NCBI RefSeq assembly: GCF_004359215.1 | Contig: NC_090628.1 | Location: 1,330,800-1,394,799, forward strand | DNA from: Bremia lactucae | Lineage: Eukaryota; Oomycota; Peronosporomycetes; Peronosporales; Peronosporaceae | Direction of reading: 5' to 3' | DNA length: 64,000 nucleotides | Shown here: piece by piece, positions 1 through 12,877 of the stretch | How positions within the stretch are numbered: position 1 is the stretch's first letter | Layout of the letters: each line of letters starts with the position of its first letter | The notes under the pieces: generated by a model | What the model saw: only the letters and a program-made list of their open reading frames with translations | What the model was told of the DNA's origin: nothing | Databases searched by the model: none | Program-made: the position numbers and the translations under genes

Positions 1-633
1 TGCTGCAATGGCAGTGGCTCGGATAATTTGCCCTTGGGGGTAATTGGGAAGCTCCTTAATCCACGCTGCTTCAAAAACATCAACCGCAACAATCTTGGCT
101 GCAAATACCGCGCAAAGTATTTTTTTTGGAATGGCCCAAGTGGTTTGAAGTAGAGTGGCGGGGCGGAAGATGCTACTCATCATGGACAACTGCACCGCCC
201 ACATAATGGTGGACGACCTTCCTCCTTTGAGCACTACCTGCCACCAAATACGAAACCAAGCTCCAACCCTGAAGACGCCGATATTATTCGGAATTTTGAG
301 GAGTACTATCGCCGTCGGTTCAATGCAAAGCTTTTGGAGGGCATTGAGGCGGGATATGTTGCGCCCGAAAAATCAACGTTTTGCAAGGAATCGAGCTCGC
401 TGTTGCTCCGATGTTGAGGCAGAAACCATTGCAAACTGCTGTACCCATTGCAACATACGAACTTCGAGAGCGCTGGCACTGGCTGTCACAGAGGCAATGG
501 TTGAGCCGGATGCAGCGATCATTGCGGAACTCGGAGAACAGTCCGCTCTTTGCGATACAAGAACTCAATGGATATTCGCAACTTATTAAATTATCCAGAA
601 GAAGAAATTATCACCTACGTACCCTCTGACTAG
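1..633 (+). pseudogene. pogo/Tigger-like DDE transposase relic, 5' end outside window
   Basis: The blocks of a pogo/Tigger (CENP-B-related) DDE transposase occur in order on the plus strand but in different frames. 'GSDNLPLGVIGK' and 'NPRCFKNINRNNLGCKYRA' lie in the first 110 bases. 'LLIMDNCTAH', the second catalytic Asp region, is at about 175-215. 'LPPNT' followed by 'DADIIRNFEEYYRRRFNAKL' is at about 230-340. 'INVLQGIELAVA' follows near 375-410, and the tail 'SMDIRNLLNYPEEE' near 565-605 precedes a stop at 631-633. At least two frameshifts separate these blocks, so no full protein can be made. The left part of the element is beyond the window edge and no terminal repeat is visible. The family assignment is from remembered motif order; it is firm for pogo-type DDE, less so for the subfamily. 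Confidence 0.8.
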
Positions 634-895
634 GAATCATCCTGTCAATTAGGGAAGTGGAAGAGAACACTGAAAACAATGCTGACCCGGACGACGATGG
701 TGCGTAGTTCTCAGTTGTTAAGATAATCCATGCATTGGCCACCCTGGAAACATTGAAACTTTTTTGGCTTCAACAAGAAGTCGACCAGAAATTTTTTGGC
801 AGCGGTGCGCAAAATGAAGGATTCAATAAGAATTTAGAGTAACAAAACTGACACAGAGCACCATATATGACTACTTTTCGTGGAGCTCAAGAGAG

Positions 896-1010
896 ACCAC
901 AAAAAAGCTATAAAGTACTAAAGAATAAGGGGTCTATAAACTTGTAAGAAAACCGGTACCACAAAAAAGTAACAAAGTATAAATAATAAGGGGGTTTATA
1001 AAATTGTAAT
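896..1010. repeat. diverged tandem duplication of about 60 bp
   Basis: Two adjacent related units start with ACCACAAAAAAG at 896 and at 958; each then contains an AAAGTA..AATAAGGGG..TATAAA core. They differ by substitutions and small indels. The rest of 634-1310 is AT-rich with no supported gene; it should hold the promoter of the large gene that starts at 1311. Confidence 0.55.
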
Positions 1011-1310
1011 GTGACGCCGCTTAACATAGAAACCCTTGAATTTACGGATCTTTGCTCAACCGTTTTCAGATGTTTTGAAAACATTCTGGAAGTTGAAATA
1101 TAATGTGTCCGATTTCGAAAATTTATAAGTTATCTGTTAAAAGGGTTTAGGAAACTATGTAAATGTCAAATTCTTAAATCCGAAATTTCTCAAATACAAA
1201 ACCTTCGTACACGTTTACTTTTTAGCCAATGCTGGTGAGTACAGTCTCTCACCACTATACCAGTATACTATGCCTCTAACATTGTTGTGACAAAAGTAAC
1301 ACTTTTCGTC

Positions 1311-4300
1311 ATGGATCCTTTGTCCACTGAGGTTATCGTCAGCCATAGTGGCGGTAATCAGCAATGGACGCCTGCTATGAAAGTTAAACAAATACAGCCA
1401 GATGTTAGCAGGAATGCTGAAAAAAAGGAAAGTGAAACTCCTCAGCCACGCGAGACGGATCAGCTCTTCGATCCGCACGCTTCTAGCAGCAGCGGCGCGG
1501 AAGGCGGTGATACGCCAGGAAATAGCTTGACGATGAAAAGATCTAAACATTCTAACGCCGTTATGACCGTCATGAATCAAAGCACTTTGGGGCACAAGGA
1601 GCACAGAGACACAATCGATGACTTAAAGCTTAGCATTGAGTCTCTGCGGGTTTTAATACAAGCGCAAGGCCTCGAGACAACTGCTTTGAGCCTCTGGAGA
1701 ACTCAAGACGATGGCATGCTGATAGATCCAGAACAAAACAAGTATTGCTGCTTGCGCGATGCTCTTCGAGCTTATACGTACCAAGTCGGGGGCATGATTT
1801 CACGTGAAGACATGTATTACTTAGCTATTTTAAGGAGAATCGTGGCAGAAGCGAAGCTACCGCTGGTGGATGGGCCTATAACTCTTCTGGCACTCGGAAA
1901 TATCATTCCAGATGAACAGTATCACACAAGCAAGGAACTATTTTCAATAGGGTTTGAAACGCTCGTTAAGGTTTACATCTCCAAGCCCGTAATTATTGCG
2001 TTTCAATTACGCTGCAGTACGTTTCGTCCGCAATTGTAATGTACTTATCCTCCTAATAATCGCCCAAGTGGACTAATTACGGTAATGATGCAGAAATTCT
2101 GCCCGGTCATGAGATAAAGGTACCAATTTTTTCCGTGGAATTATTTAAAAGCGCAGGTAGTTGCATCTTCTTGAGTCTCGCGTTGCGTACATTCGAACTT
2201 ATTGCATCTCTATAATGGTGGACCAGCTGAGATTGTATTCAGGTCGTACGCGGCGAGTAAAGCGTGGAAAAAAGCTTTGACATATTTCGAGACCTTGCCC
2301 CCCGATGAGCTCATAGCAATTGTAAGCGAATCCCGTTTCAAAGCGGAGAGTGATGATTGCGGAAAGCCAATAGGCGTGCTTACGTCTGCTAGCGAAGAGA
2401 ACGGATTTGGTTTGCTGCGACGAGGTATCGCGTGTGTTCTGGAAGGCCTACCTCGCGTTTTATTGTGCACAAATTATCAATTTTGGGAAGAGCAGCACTC
2501 GATTGCACCAGATGTTCATGCCAAGATTCGCTCACGCATGAGAAGGCAAGTGAAAGATGTGTTAAAGACTCAAAAGGTGGTGTCGTATGACGCATTAAAA
2601 CGCCAATTATCACAGGAAGCTATGCTATTGGAGCACTGTCGCGATGCTGACGATATGCAGCGAACGGATCTTCAAAAGGAGAAAGAACGCCGCAAAGCTG
2701 GCAAACGCAGTGTGCGAGAGGCCGCTCAGAGGCTTTTGAAAATTGAGATGAACGGTGAAGAGACTGCAAAGGAGGCTCTGCGACAGGCAAAAGAAGAGCG
2801 CAAGAACACTATACTTGAAGCAAAGATGGAAGCTGCTCGGCAAAAAGACATTCGGAAAGAAGCAATGCGGCTGGCAAGGGAGGAGGAAAAGCGAATACGC
2901 GAAGATGAAAAGGGAGTCAAGCGTGCGCTGCGGGAGGAAGAAAAGTGCAAGAAGATGGAGAAAAAAGAGCGCATAATGAAGCGTAGGGTTGAAGAAGCAC
3001 GACAGCGCCGCCAAAAGCGTGAAGAGGAAAAGGCGATTTTTGAAACTGGCGTCGCAACATCGCTACCCTCGAGGCGGTCTATAAGAACGAAGACCACTTT
3101 CGATACTCAGACATGTAAACAGCAGCTCCTTGCTCTACTTAAATTTGTTGAAGACGAACGAGAACGTAGACGTCAGATTCGAGTATGGAAAAAGAGGAGT
3201 GAGATAGAAAATATTGTTTGGACACGCGTCAAATCACTGTATACAGAAAAGCTGAATTACGACCTCGCGACGTTTGAGAAGCATTATAAACGCGACTCCA
3301 CGGCATGTGCAGACAGTAAATTTCCATCTAATCTAATTTCAACAGTGAAGGAATTGGCGGCAATTCCGGCGGAATCGCACGCCGATTTGCTCTTTGTGTG
3401 GGATTTTGTGTCGACATTCTCAGACTGCTTAAAGCTCACGGTGCTGCCGTCACTCGGCCTCTTTATCGATATCATGACGCTCAAGGACGGCTCAAGTCCT
3501 GTTGGCGATAGCGATCTTGACGACGATTCGATTGGAATATACTTTGCTTCTTTACACGCGGAATTGTTAAAATTGATTATCTCGGAATATTTTCCATTGC
3601 TACAAATGGGAAATACGCTTGAAGAGTTTCATCGCACGCGACCTATGAATGTATTTAGCTGGCCAGAGCTCGCTCGCCAAGTATGTCAAATGGCGATGGA
3701 ATTTAAGCATCCTAGTGCAGACGACCATCTGCTTAAATCTATCAAAGGCTTGAAATCGTATCGAGATGACGCTGTAACGCATCTATTGCGTAAGAAGCTG
3801 CACCGCCGCGGCATAAATTTGCTGGAAGGAGTGGCTTACGATGAAGAAAACGAGGATGCAAATGCCAACGACTCGCATCGATTAAGCTCTTATTCGCTAG
3901 CCTCGGAAGATCGTATTCTACCCTCGGATTACTATGGCGCTGTCTTGGTTGGCGGTGTCTTAAGGAATTTTACGGTGGGAGAGAAACACCATCATCTTGT
4001 CGTATCCGAAATAGTTGCCCCTCATGATAAATCTTTAGCAGTTACAGAGGATCTATCTCAATGTGTTACTAGTGAAGCAAAGGGTGAAAACGCAGATAGG
4101 ATTAAAGTCGGGGATTATCTTATATTTATGAATGGAAAAGATGTGCGGAAGGTTTCGCTTGATGACTTTAAAGTCCTCGCAAGCGAGATTCCTACTCCAC
4201 ATGGGCTGCTGATGTCCTCAGTTATCCCTGTCGCGAAGAGTACCATGAAAAACGTTGCAACAACGAAAGGCTCAACGAAGGTAAAGTGTTGTGAATTTGT

Positions 4301-7300
4301 GCTGAAGTTACTTCGAGCCAAGGAGATTGCTACGCCATTTAACCAGCCAGTAGATGCAGATCTTTATCCAGACTATTACACGAGTGGCGATATTGCAGAG
4401 CCAATGGATCTGGGTACAATTTCGGAAAAGATTGGTGATGAGGATTACGAATACAACGATGTCGAATCTTTTGTCGACGACGTGCATTTAGTATGGAATA
4501 ATTGTTACGCATACAATTCGTTGACGGCAGAAATATCGATTTTTGCTCAGAAACTATCGATAATTTTCGAGCGGTTGATGAAGGAATGGGTGTACACCAC
4601 TGAGAATCGACTGCTTATGGCCACCGAGGAAGACAACTGTCGTAAATGTCAGACAATCCACGCAAAACACCGCCTACTCTTGTGTGACCGCTGCGATGCA
4701 CCGTATCACACGTTCTGTCTTGATGTTCCACTGTCTGAAGTGCCTACATGTGAATGGGTTTGCCCATTATGTCTTGCAGATCCCTCATTTTCGCCTGAGC
4801 GATTTCGGAAGAGAGCTCGCAATTCGGCTGCTGGCTTGCAAGGAAACTTCAATAAAACTAAGCTGAAGGCAGATGTACTCACCGACTTTGGAAAACGTCT
4901 GATGACCGCAATTAATCTCCTTTCGCAGGAAAGTTACGCGGAACTAGCCGTAAGTAATCGTCTAAAGGTGCTGCGCGTATTGTGTGAGCTGGTTGAGGAG
5001 ACGTCAGCTGTTCAATCAGTGTACCGTATTCTTGAGGAGAAGTCAAAGGATGCGCGAAAGAAAATCGGCGAACCATTGGCAGATTTAGAGCGCGAATGGG
5101 ACCGATTTTCTCCGCCACGCTCGCCGCAGGGTCTGGAACGAACAAACACCTTTATTATCGATGGTGTTGAACATAAACTTACGGATACCTTGCTCACGTA
5201 TTTGGAAGACAAGGCAAAAGCAGAGCTCGACTCAAAGCCACTTCCTGTGCATCCTCAAAATGCAGAGGCGGAATCATATGTAGCGGCCGGCAATGCTAAG
5301 ACGGGATTTGCGGCTTTGCCTCGAGAAACGAGGCAAGAAGACTTATCTGACAACTCGGAAGATGATGAAGGTCTTATCCTTGAAGAATTGGGCGATCAAT
5401 TTCTCTTAACATCGTCTGGGTATTGTGAGGTGAATTCTGTCAAGAAGGAAAACGAGTTGGTTCTACATCGCCCATTGTGTTTCTTTTGCGACTTGGAAGA
5501 CGGAATTTTAAATGGGCAATTGAATTGCTGTAAGCAATCGCCACTTACAGGTCACACGTCATTACTAAATCACTTTGAAATTCCCGAATTGCTGTCTAAA
5601 GATAGACCAGATGTGCTCGCTGTACGACTTCTGCAAACAAATGATGGTACAAATGTAATTTTGAAAGACACGTCAGAGGGTGTGCAATACTCAAACTGCT
5701 TTGCACCAATCCATCAGATAGATCAAGGTGATATTAGCGCCCTGGCTGACAACGTTAAAGAAATTGTTTACGCCATTAATGACCGTATTGTATTTGGTAT
5801 GAGTGTCGCTGCGATTCAAGATCAGCTTAGAATTGCTGCTCATCCAACCTTGCTGTACTTGACGTCGCTTCCTGTTGAGGCCGTGCGTGCCTCGGTATCA
5901 ATTGTTAAGAGCCACAACCTGTCTATGGGCTTAATACTAGCTTCATATCAGTCATTCATCTTTGTTCAGTCGTACTGCACGCCAGAAATTGGATTTGCTG
6001 AGCTATCCGGGCAAGTATTTCCCGGTGATGTGCTATATATGGTTAATGATGTCCTTACTCACGGTAAAGACATTGCCGAGATCGACGCAATGCTCGACAA
6101 TTCATCAGAATCAGTTTACGCTGTATTTGTACGGCACCCGTCTGTAAAGATGAAGAAGGCAAGCGAAGAGTGGCAACGTATTGTATACGATACAGCATCT
6201 CAGCGAGCAAAAGAGACCTCGTTTCGAGCAGCCCATATCAACAAACCATTTTTGTTTGAGGTTGTTTTCACGGACGGACCACTTGGATTAGCATTATCAC
6301 TTGAAACTCGGGGTGTGGTCGTCAATTCGCTGAACGCTTTCGCTGATGGCTCGCCAGGCCAAGCGTCGCTTAGCGGGCGCGTTTTGCGCGGAGATTTAGT
6401 TGAAGGAGTGAATGGCACCACATTTGGTCCAGTAAGCGATTTATCCCAGTTCACGTCGTGGCTGCTGAGCTTACCACGGCCACTTACGATTAGTTTTAGT
6501 AGACAACTGCGTCAGGGCACCAGGCAGTGTGAGAATTTGGAGCAGACAAACAAAATTGTAGCCGATTTTCTGGCGAACTCGTCACTACTCTGCAAGCAGC
6601 TGAAGCTTCCTAGATCTAGTAAAATCAAGACCATTCACGTCGAATCCGCCCGACTTCCATTCGAGGCTGAAAATCTGCTTGAAAGTCTAGGCGTTATTTC
6701 TATTAATGATGGTGTATGTGGTCAGACCAGCGTCGCTACTATTGCAATTGGTGACAGCATTGTCGGGCTTAATGGAAAATCTGTGGCTGGCTTAAGCTGG
6801 ATTTCCTTCAAGACTTTATGTAGTGAGCTGTTGCCGACGTGCCCGGTTTATCTTCACCTACTGCCAATTCGAAGATTTAAGCTGCTGCAGGCTCATGAAA
6901 ACTGTGTGGAAAGTGCGAATATGGCCTGGTCCGAATGCGAATCTATTTTTTCTCGTCTGGAAAAGGCTAGAGGTCTTGATAATTACTTAAAGTGGATAAT
7001 CATACCTAGGACTTTGGCTCTGGGAGAATGCCGCAATGGATACTCGTTCTATCGTTTTTTTAGCGACCGTGACCGTCTCTTTGTGATGTCGCCAGAGAAG
7101 AAGTGGTCAATCTGTGCGACGAGAAAACATCTTATGCAGCTCGTTGGATATTTAGAACAATCTTCCAATGATTTCATAATTGCTACTCGGATTAGGCGGT
7201 GCCTTCATTGGATGTTTTGCGATAATGATGTAAAGTTTCAGCAAGGATTAGCTTATTGTGACCATACAGGCAAATGCCTTTCTTACAAAAAAATGTTTGG

Positions 7301-10300
7301 GGTTGAAGAGGAGATGCTACTCGTGATGGATGAAGAAATAGAAAAGTACACTTCTCATGTTAGTTATAATGGACGCAGGTTTTTTCTTGGTTCTTTTCAC
7401 ACACAACAGGAGGCTGAAAATGCGCTTTACCGTGCAGTGACGTCAATAAGTCGGACAGAATTACATGTTGTGGTTGCTGCCGATGTATCAATGCTACACC
7501 GTGCTCACTTTCCTTCATGTATGAATGCTATTCATCCAAAGGCGAAAAGTGTGATAAATCGTATTTTGTCTTGCAAGTATGAATGCGGAAGCTTTATGAA
7601 TGGGCAATTTGGAGAAAAGCTTAAACCGCTATCATACAAAGTATACGAAGTCATACAAAATGGGCTGCAAGCGCGTAAAAGCGAAGAGATGCTGAAGCGT
7701 GAGCATGTCCATCTAAAAGATCAGCTAGCCCGCCAGACGGTTGATCAGATGAAGCGAAGGCGATATGCTGATACAAAGACAGAAACCCGCCCACTGCAAC
7801 ACAAAGCGCTCGGTACAGGTCACAATTCTGTCTCTTTGAAGCGCTCACTTCAGGTGCTGGTGGATCATGGTCGCGCGATGTTAGCAGCATGGAATCAATT
7901 TGCCGCACTAATCAGTGTTGAGACCACGAGTAGGCTGGCGTATGCTTGCTTGGCAAGTTTTGAAGAGGTGAAAAAGGTGGTCTCACTCGTCATTACTAAT
8001 CCAAGCGCGATATCTCAGGACCCCAAAACATTTGTATGCCTTCACCACGCTTATATAATGGGATTGGTGTGTGCTATGGCGACACAAGCGCTTACAACGA
8101 GTCAGAAAACTCCATCTGACTCAGCCCTGGTCAAGCAGGTGGCAGATGCGTTTGCAACAGCGATTCTTTGCTGTGTAGATCCGTCAAGCATACTGCGTGC
8201 GCGAGCGCTGAGTGGATTTGCCGCCGCGGCAAAAAAGTGCGAGCCTACTCAACGTGCTGGTGGTCTGTCAGTCGAGTTGCACAATGTGGCAAATTTTGTG
8301 CTCGTGTTCTTACGCACGTCGCGCTATTTGTCAAACGCAAGCTTTGGCGATTTAAGTAGCTGTCGACCAATTTTTGAAGCCTCAACACTAGGCGTAAGCT
8401 CTCTGCCTGCATCTTTTGTACAGCAAGTCTACCTTCTCGAGAATATACGCCAAGCATATTATCGCCAAATCAACACATCATCTATGAATATCAATTCAGT
8501 ATCCTGCCAACAAAAATCACCGGTACCATCAATGCCTGGAACGACACTGATGTCCACAGCCAGGGAAATTCAAACAAAGTATACCATTCCTACCGATCTT
8601 TGCAACAACAGTGCGCTAGTAGACGTCAAGTTTGGTTTTGGTCCGTTGGGAATTGTGATTAATTATTCGCACCGTGGAACGATTGTCGTCACAGAATTTT
8701 CAAATGACAGCTACAGGCTGTCTGGACAAGCTCAATTGAGCGGTAGGGTGGAAGTGGGGGACGAGGTCTACGCTGTCAATGGTCAGATGCTCGAAGTCAT
8801 TGGTATGGAAGGTTTCAAAGGTATGGTTGCAAGTAGCAAACGGCCGCTGATTGTGACGTTTCGAAAGCTTCTGCCAGATGCTGCAGGGGTCATCAAAGCC
8901 TCAGAAAATATAGCTGGTCGTAGCGCTGAATATCCCGTAAATGCAAGCCTTCAGATTGCTGTGGCTTCTGCTTCTAATCAGCTGCTTACTACCGTGATAC
9001 AGCAAGAACGACTATCGAATGGCTACAACCAACAGCAACTACATTTGAACAACAACACGATTCGTGGAAGTCAGCAGCCTAGTAGCGGGCTTATAACTGC
9101 GAGCATTCCATATGCAGTCATAGACGGAAATTGCTTCAACTCAGCTCCTGTACAATCACCACTAATGAATGATGACGTCAATCTGTACTCGAATCTTTCA
9201 CCATTGAACCAGTCGCCAAGAGAAATGATGGCTGATCTAACAGGGCAGACGATTCCCCCAGCAGCAATGGTGACTCAGAACTACAATTCGATACCAAAGG
9301 TAAACAACGGTGTCAACGCTGCAATTATGAGTGATCAGCTCTCAGAAAAGTGGCAAGCCGCACCATTAAACTCAGTGATGCAGCATATTCCACTTGAGCA
9401 AGCGCAGAATGCGATCACTTTAAAAGGCGGTGGTAGTGTGTTGCAATCTTCGATGCCAACTGAATCAGCTACAATGAGCTACTCGTCCCTTGCACTGCCT
9501 GCACTTGGTGTTTCCGACTCGTCTCAAAGCGATGCTTCGATTGAGGAACTAGCAACATTTGTTGCAAGAAACGACCCATTGTTCCCCATAGAAGCTTTAT
9601 CAGACACTGTATGCCGTGTTATTGGAGATGTTGATACAAAGGAGATAGCCTCAACTCCATTGTATCCGAGGCTGTCCAAGTCGGCCGACGACAAGGTCAT
9701 TGCAAATGTTGATACAAAACCAAAGTCCTTAACGATGTCACAAGCGATAATACCAACTACATTGTATACAGATGGAGATCAAAGCGGAACACTTAAACAA
9801 CAAAATCGTGCAGTGCCATTGGCGCGTTTGACATTGGAATCCAGTATGAATCAAGAATCTATACGTGTTGCCATGTCGTTGCCCAACACTGCAAAAGACC
9901 AAGCTACTTCCGCTAACTATATTTTACCAGCTCATCAATCAAACTTAGGATTGCCTGAAGATAAGTTGCTTTTTCAGAGCATGAAGTCGTCCGATTGCGC
10001 TCGTACTAGCGAGAATAAAGTTTGCCTAACGGAGGAGACTGCTTCCAGGAGATCATCTCGGGTATCTCGCAAAAGCTCAAATATTGCGGTCCTATACGAT
10101 CCAGATTATATCAAGGCACATACCAGAGGCGGCGTGGGAGGTGAAAATAGTGTCGGGCTAGATGACCCAACGGATGGTCAGATTGGAGAATTGTCGACGG
10201 AATTGCTAGAAGATTACAGCGCAACGATCCGTCCGCTAAAAAAAAATCTTCCTCGCTCACTGAGACTACTTGGTGCTCAATTGCTAATGATGGAATGTGC

Positions 10301-11699
10301 TATACCACGCGAGGCATTTCGCTTTGGAAAATGGGGGCGTTCAGTGCGCGCAGCATGGGCTGAGATGGTGTACACGTGCGGTACATCAGCTGTTTTGATG
10401 GAAGCTGTCGTATTCCTGGAGGCAAATATCGATCCAGATAGGCTTGATCCATGCTGGAAAGCGTCTCCGCTGCCGTCGGCAAAGGTTGCAATCAGTACCG
10501 CAACTATTGCATCTGCTGCTATGCGAATGTACTCGCTGGACGATGCGATTTTGTACGGACGCATTACACGCGGAGGCAAGCGGAAGCACCGCAACCAAAA
10601 TTTTAATCAACCACGCTTGCCACAAAAAATCCCTACTAACAGTCAGAAGGAAGACGCATCCGGAAAAGGCTCACATCAGCTGCCGTTCGTAGGCCGAATG
10701 TCGAATAAATTAATAGCTATGGCTGACGAGATGATAGATAAGATCCTCGAAGCAGAACGAGAGCGGTCTTGGACCACGTATGCTTATCAAAAGGCAAAAT
10801 GTGAAGTGGCTGCCATCGCGTCTCTTACTGATGACGAGATAGAGCAGTGGCTTCAAGTGAACAGGGTTCAGCAAGCTCCGACTCAGAAGGGATCCGAACG
10901 TCACAAGACGCTTAAGCGGAAGTGCCCTGGATCTCTACCTTTGAGCTCAAATGGCCAGCCCTCGTCTATCAGGAATCGAAAAGTACAGGGCTCTCGCGCA
11001 AAGGCACCAAACTCAAAATTGAACCTTCAAGAGCGGACGCAGTATGTGGAGCTTCGGTGCTATAAAATGAAGTCGCTACAGCACCGCTTACCATTTGGTA
11101 GTGCTCAGGATACAACGCTATCGTCACGATTGCAACACATTATGAACATACTGCTGCAAAATGAGTTGGCATTGGCGTTCTCTGCGCCTGTGAATGTGGA
11201 TGAAGTGCCTGGTTACGCTGAGGTGGTTAAGCATCCGAAAGATCTGGGCACCATAAAATTTCAATTGAGTCGCGGATTTTATAATCAGCGGTTTGAGTTA
11301 CTGGTGCAGGACATTGACCTTGTGTGGGAAAACTGCTTTAAATTTAATCGTATCGATGCTGATATTTCCAAGTGTGCAAACCGCCTGCGATGTACGTGTC
11401 TTGGGTTTAGAAAACTCATGTCCTCAGGCTTTCTACTAATTTTTGCGATGTTCGTAGCCATCTTCGACCGGTTATTTGAACAGTGGATTTCAGAGGTGAA
11501 ACCGGATACTCCTCTTTCACATCTTGCATCCGAAGAGTCGTGTCGACAGTGTGGCCAGATGAGTGCACAAGATAGCATGTTGCTATGTGACAGCTGTGAC
11601 GCAGCTTACCATGCTTTTTGTCTGCAGCCGCCTCTTTCGACGATACCACCAGGTAATTGGTACTGTGTCCGATGTCCTCTTAAAAAAATTATCATGTAG
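1311..11699 (+). CDS. giant chromatin reader: DDT, bromodomain-PHD x2, PDZ-like repeats, AP2-like motif
   Basis: The protein has about 3,400 residues. The first open stretch runs from ATG 1311 to about 2016. The second is open from 2176 and continues to the stop at 11699. They are best joined by an intron near 2017-2175 (GTACGT donor, phase 1); these borders are uncertain. Domains in order by nucleotide: Lys/Arg/Glu-rich coiled coil 2640-3050; DDT domain about 3388-3600 ('LLFVWDFVSTFSDCL'); PDZ-like fold about 3927-4215; bromodomain about 4275-4590 ('YPDYY', 'PMDLGTI', 'WNNCYAYN'); PHD finger 4636-4773 with full C4HC3 spacing; further PDZ-like units about 5898-6150, 6253-6500, 6620-6860 and 8620-8870; AP2-like motif about 7345-7440 ('YNGRRFFLGSF'); Gln/Asn/Ser-rich stretch 8910-9500; WSD/WHIM-like block about 10250-10570; second bromodomain 11120-11500; PHD finger 11537-11680. 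DDT plus bromodomain-PHD is the plan of ACF1/WSTF/BAZ subunits of ISWI remodellers, so a nuclear chromatin role is inferred. The PDZ-like repeats are unusual in such a protein. Confidence 0.85.
11392..11457 (+). other. 66-bp in-frame intron inside the second bromodomain
   Basis: GTACGT at 11392 and TTCGTAG ending at 11457 bound 66 bases (22 codons, no stop). A TACTAAT branch-like site lies at 11434-11440. Removing it turns an interrupted helix (RLRC...FVA followed by IFDRLFEQW) into a continuous bromodomain helix with RLR, S, then IFDRLFEQW. Because the length is a multiple of three, retention would insert 22 residues without a frameshift. Confidence 0.75.
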
Positions 11700-11863
11700 T
11701 GGAGGTTTTACATTTAGTGTACGCGTAACAGACCAGTTCGAGTAGCGAAATTGTGTCTTCACCGAAAATCGTCATTGTTGTATTATTAACAATTCGTATA
11801 TTTTCTGATAAAGCTGTCGCCACATGAGTATCGCAAAAAAATTTTTGAAGCAAAATAAATTTA

Positions 11864-12877
11864 GTGCGTCCATTTTGGTATAGCGACACCCCACTTCTGT
11901 ACCAGCAGCTGATACAGTGCTGGTACAGCTATTTTGTGCTATAGTCTACGTATCTTCTTGGACCATTTGCTGCAGAAGTGCCTGCTGTTCCATCCACATG
12001 GAGAAAGATTGATGTGTTGATGTTAACCCATCTCATGAAGCAAAGGCATTTTAATTTTGTTTGTTTTTATGTGGAATTTATGAGCAAAATATCGGCGGGG
12101 CAAAATCTTTGAGAATGGAATGGGATATTTTGGGGGCAACGAAAAGGTTTGAGGGTTGTCCTGTTGAATTTCTCTCAAATGCATGGTAAACATCTTCTTC
12201 TCCAAGGGTGTCAAATGGGGGCTTCCAGTGGTGTTCTACCCGTAAGGAATTGTTGTTGCTCTTGCTTTCTGATGTTGTAAATTATCCTGTCCAATGACTC
12301 GACAGGTTCGATCGAATGCTTTAGTGCCTTCATTATAAGAAGGGTTTGGCCCCACTTTTACTCATCAATGCAACAGTTGCCGCTTGTTGTGATGTTAAAG
12401 TGCGATCCTCAAGGTAAGCTGCCACAGTTGCTGCTGCTGCATGGTTATGCTCGCCATTGGCAACAGTGGCAGTCCATTCATCTTGGCTTCTCCTCTGTAG
12501 GATGGTTGACCAGGGACAAGCTAGACATCGAGTGCTTGTCTTCCGAACTTGTGCAACCATTGGTTGGTGTGTTGCACCATGGACACAACCAAGCCAAACT
12601 TTTTTAACATTGTCAGAACTATCCTTTTTGGAACTCCTTCTCATATTTACATAACCCTCCTGCAAGGCGAGGTTTTTACTGCTTCCTCTGCAAGCTCGTG
12701 GGAAATATAGGTGCAGTTTGAAGGTGAGTCAAGAGACATCTTTGCAGTGGAAGTAGATTATCCAACTACAAAAAACGGTGAGTTATCTCATCGTATATAT
12801 TAAAATAGCTGTACCAGCTGCTGGTACATAAGTGGGTGTCGCTATACCAAAATGGAGGTGACGCTATACCGACGGCC
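11864..12877. mobile_element. 1-kb MULE-derived element with long terminal inverted repeats
   Basis: The left end (about 11866-11935) and right end (about 12802-12857) are inverted copies. Both carry TCCATTTTGGTATAGCGAC, then GTACCAGCAGCTG, then GGTACAGCTATTTT. The left copy has an 11-base insert and the right end has an extra outer GGTATAGCG. TAAATTTA stands on both sides (11856-11863 and 12878-12885), a plausible 8-bp target duplication; 8-9 bp is typical of Mutator-like elements. The interior holds only a piece of a FAR1/WRKY-type zinc-finger domain on the minus strand and no DDE core, so it cannot move by itself. Confidence 0.7.
12333..12665 (-). pseudogene. FAR1-type N-terminal domain of a MULE transposase, truncated
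   Basis: The open frame of about 110 codons shows the oomycete MULE/FAR1 signature: 'KVWLGCVHG' near the N-terminus, 'TRCLACPWS', then 'WTATVANGEHNHAA' and a tail with 'LTSQQAATVALM'. The Cys-Cys-His-His pattern is that of the FAR1/WRKY-GCM1 DNA-binding domain found in front of MULE transposases. There is no ATG at the start of the open frame (the codon at 12665 is TTG), and the catalytic part is missing. It lies between the terminal repeats of the element at 11864-12877. Read as the remaining piece of a deleted transposase gene. Confidence 0.65.

Noticed and set aside
2017..2175. Two short introns with a 26-bp exon (ATT CTG CCC GGT CAT GAG ATA AAG) between the two parts of the large gene
   Set aside because: The mini-exon ends in phase 0 but the only usable acceptor before the long frame (2175) needs phase 1, so a single intron fits better. 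Kept as uncertain.
2625..3097. Minus-strand ORFs of 123-129 codons opposite the coiled coil of the large gene
   Set aside because: Phe/Leu/Ser-rich shadows of Glu/Lys/Arg codons; no start context or motif.
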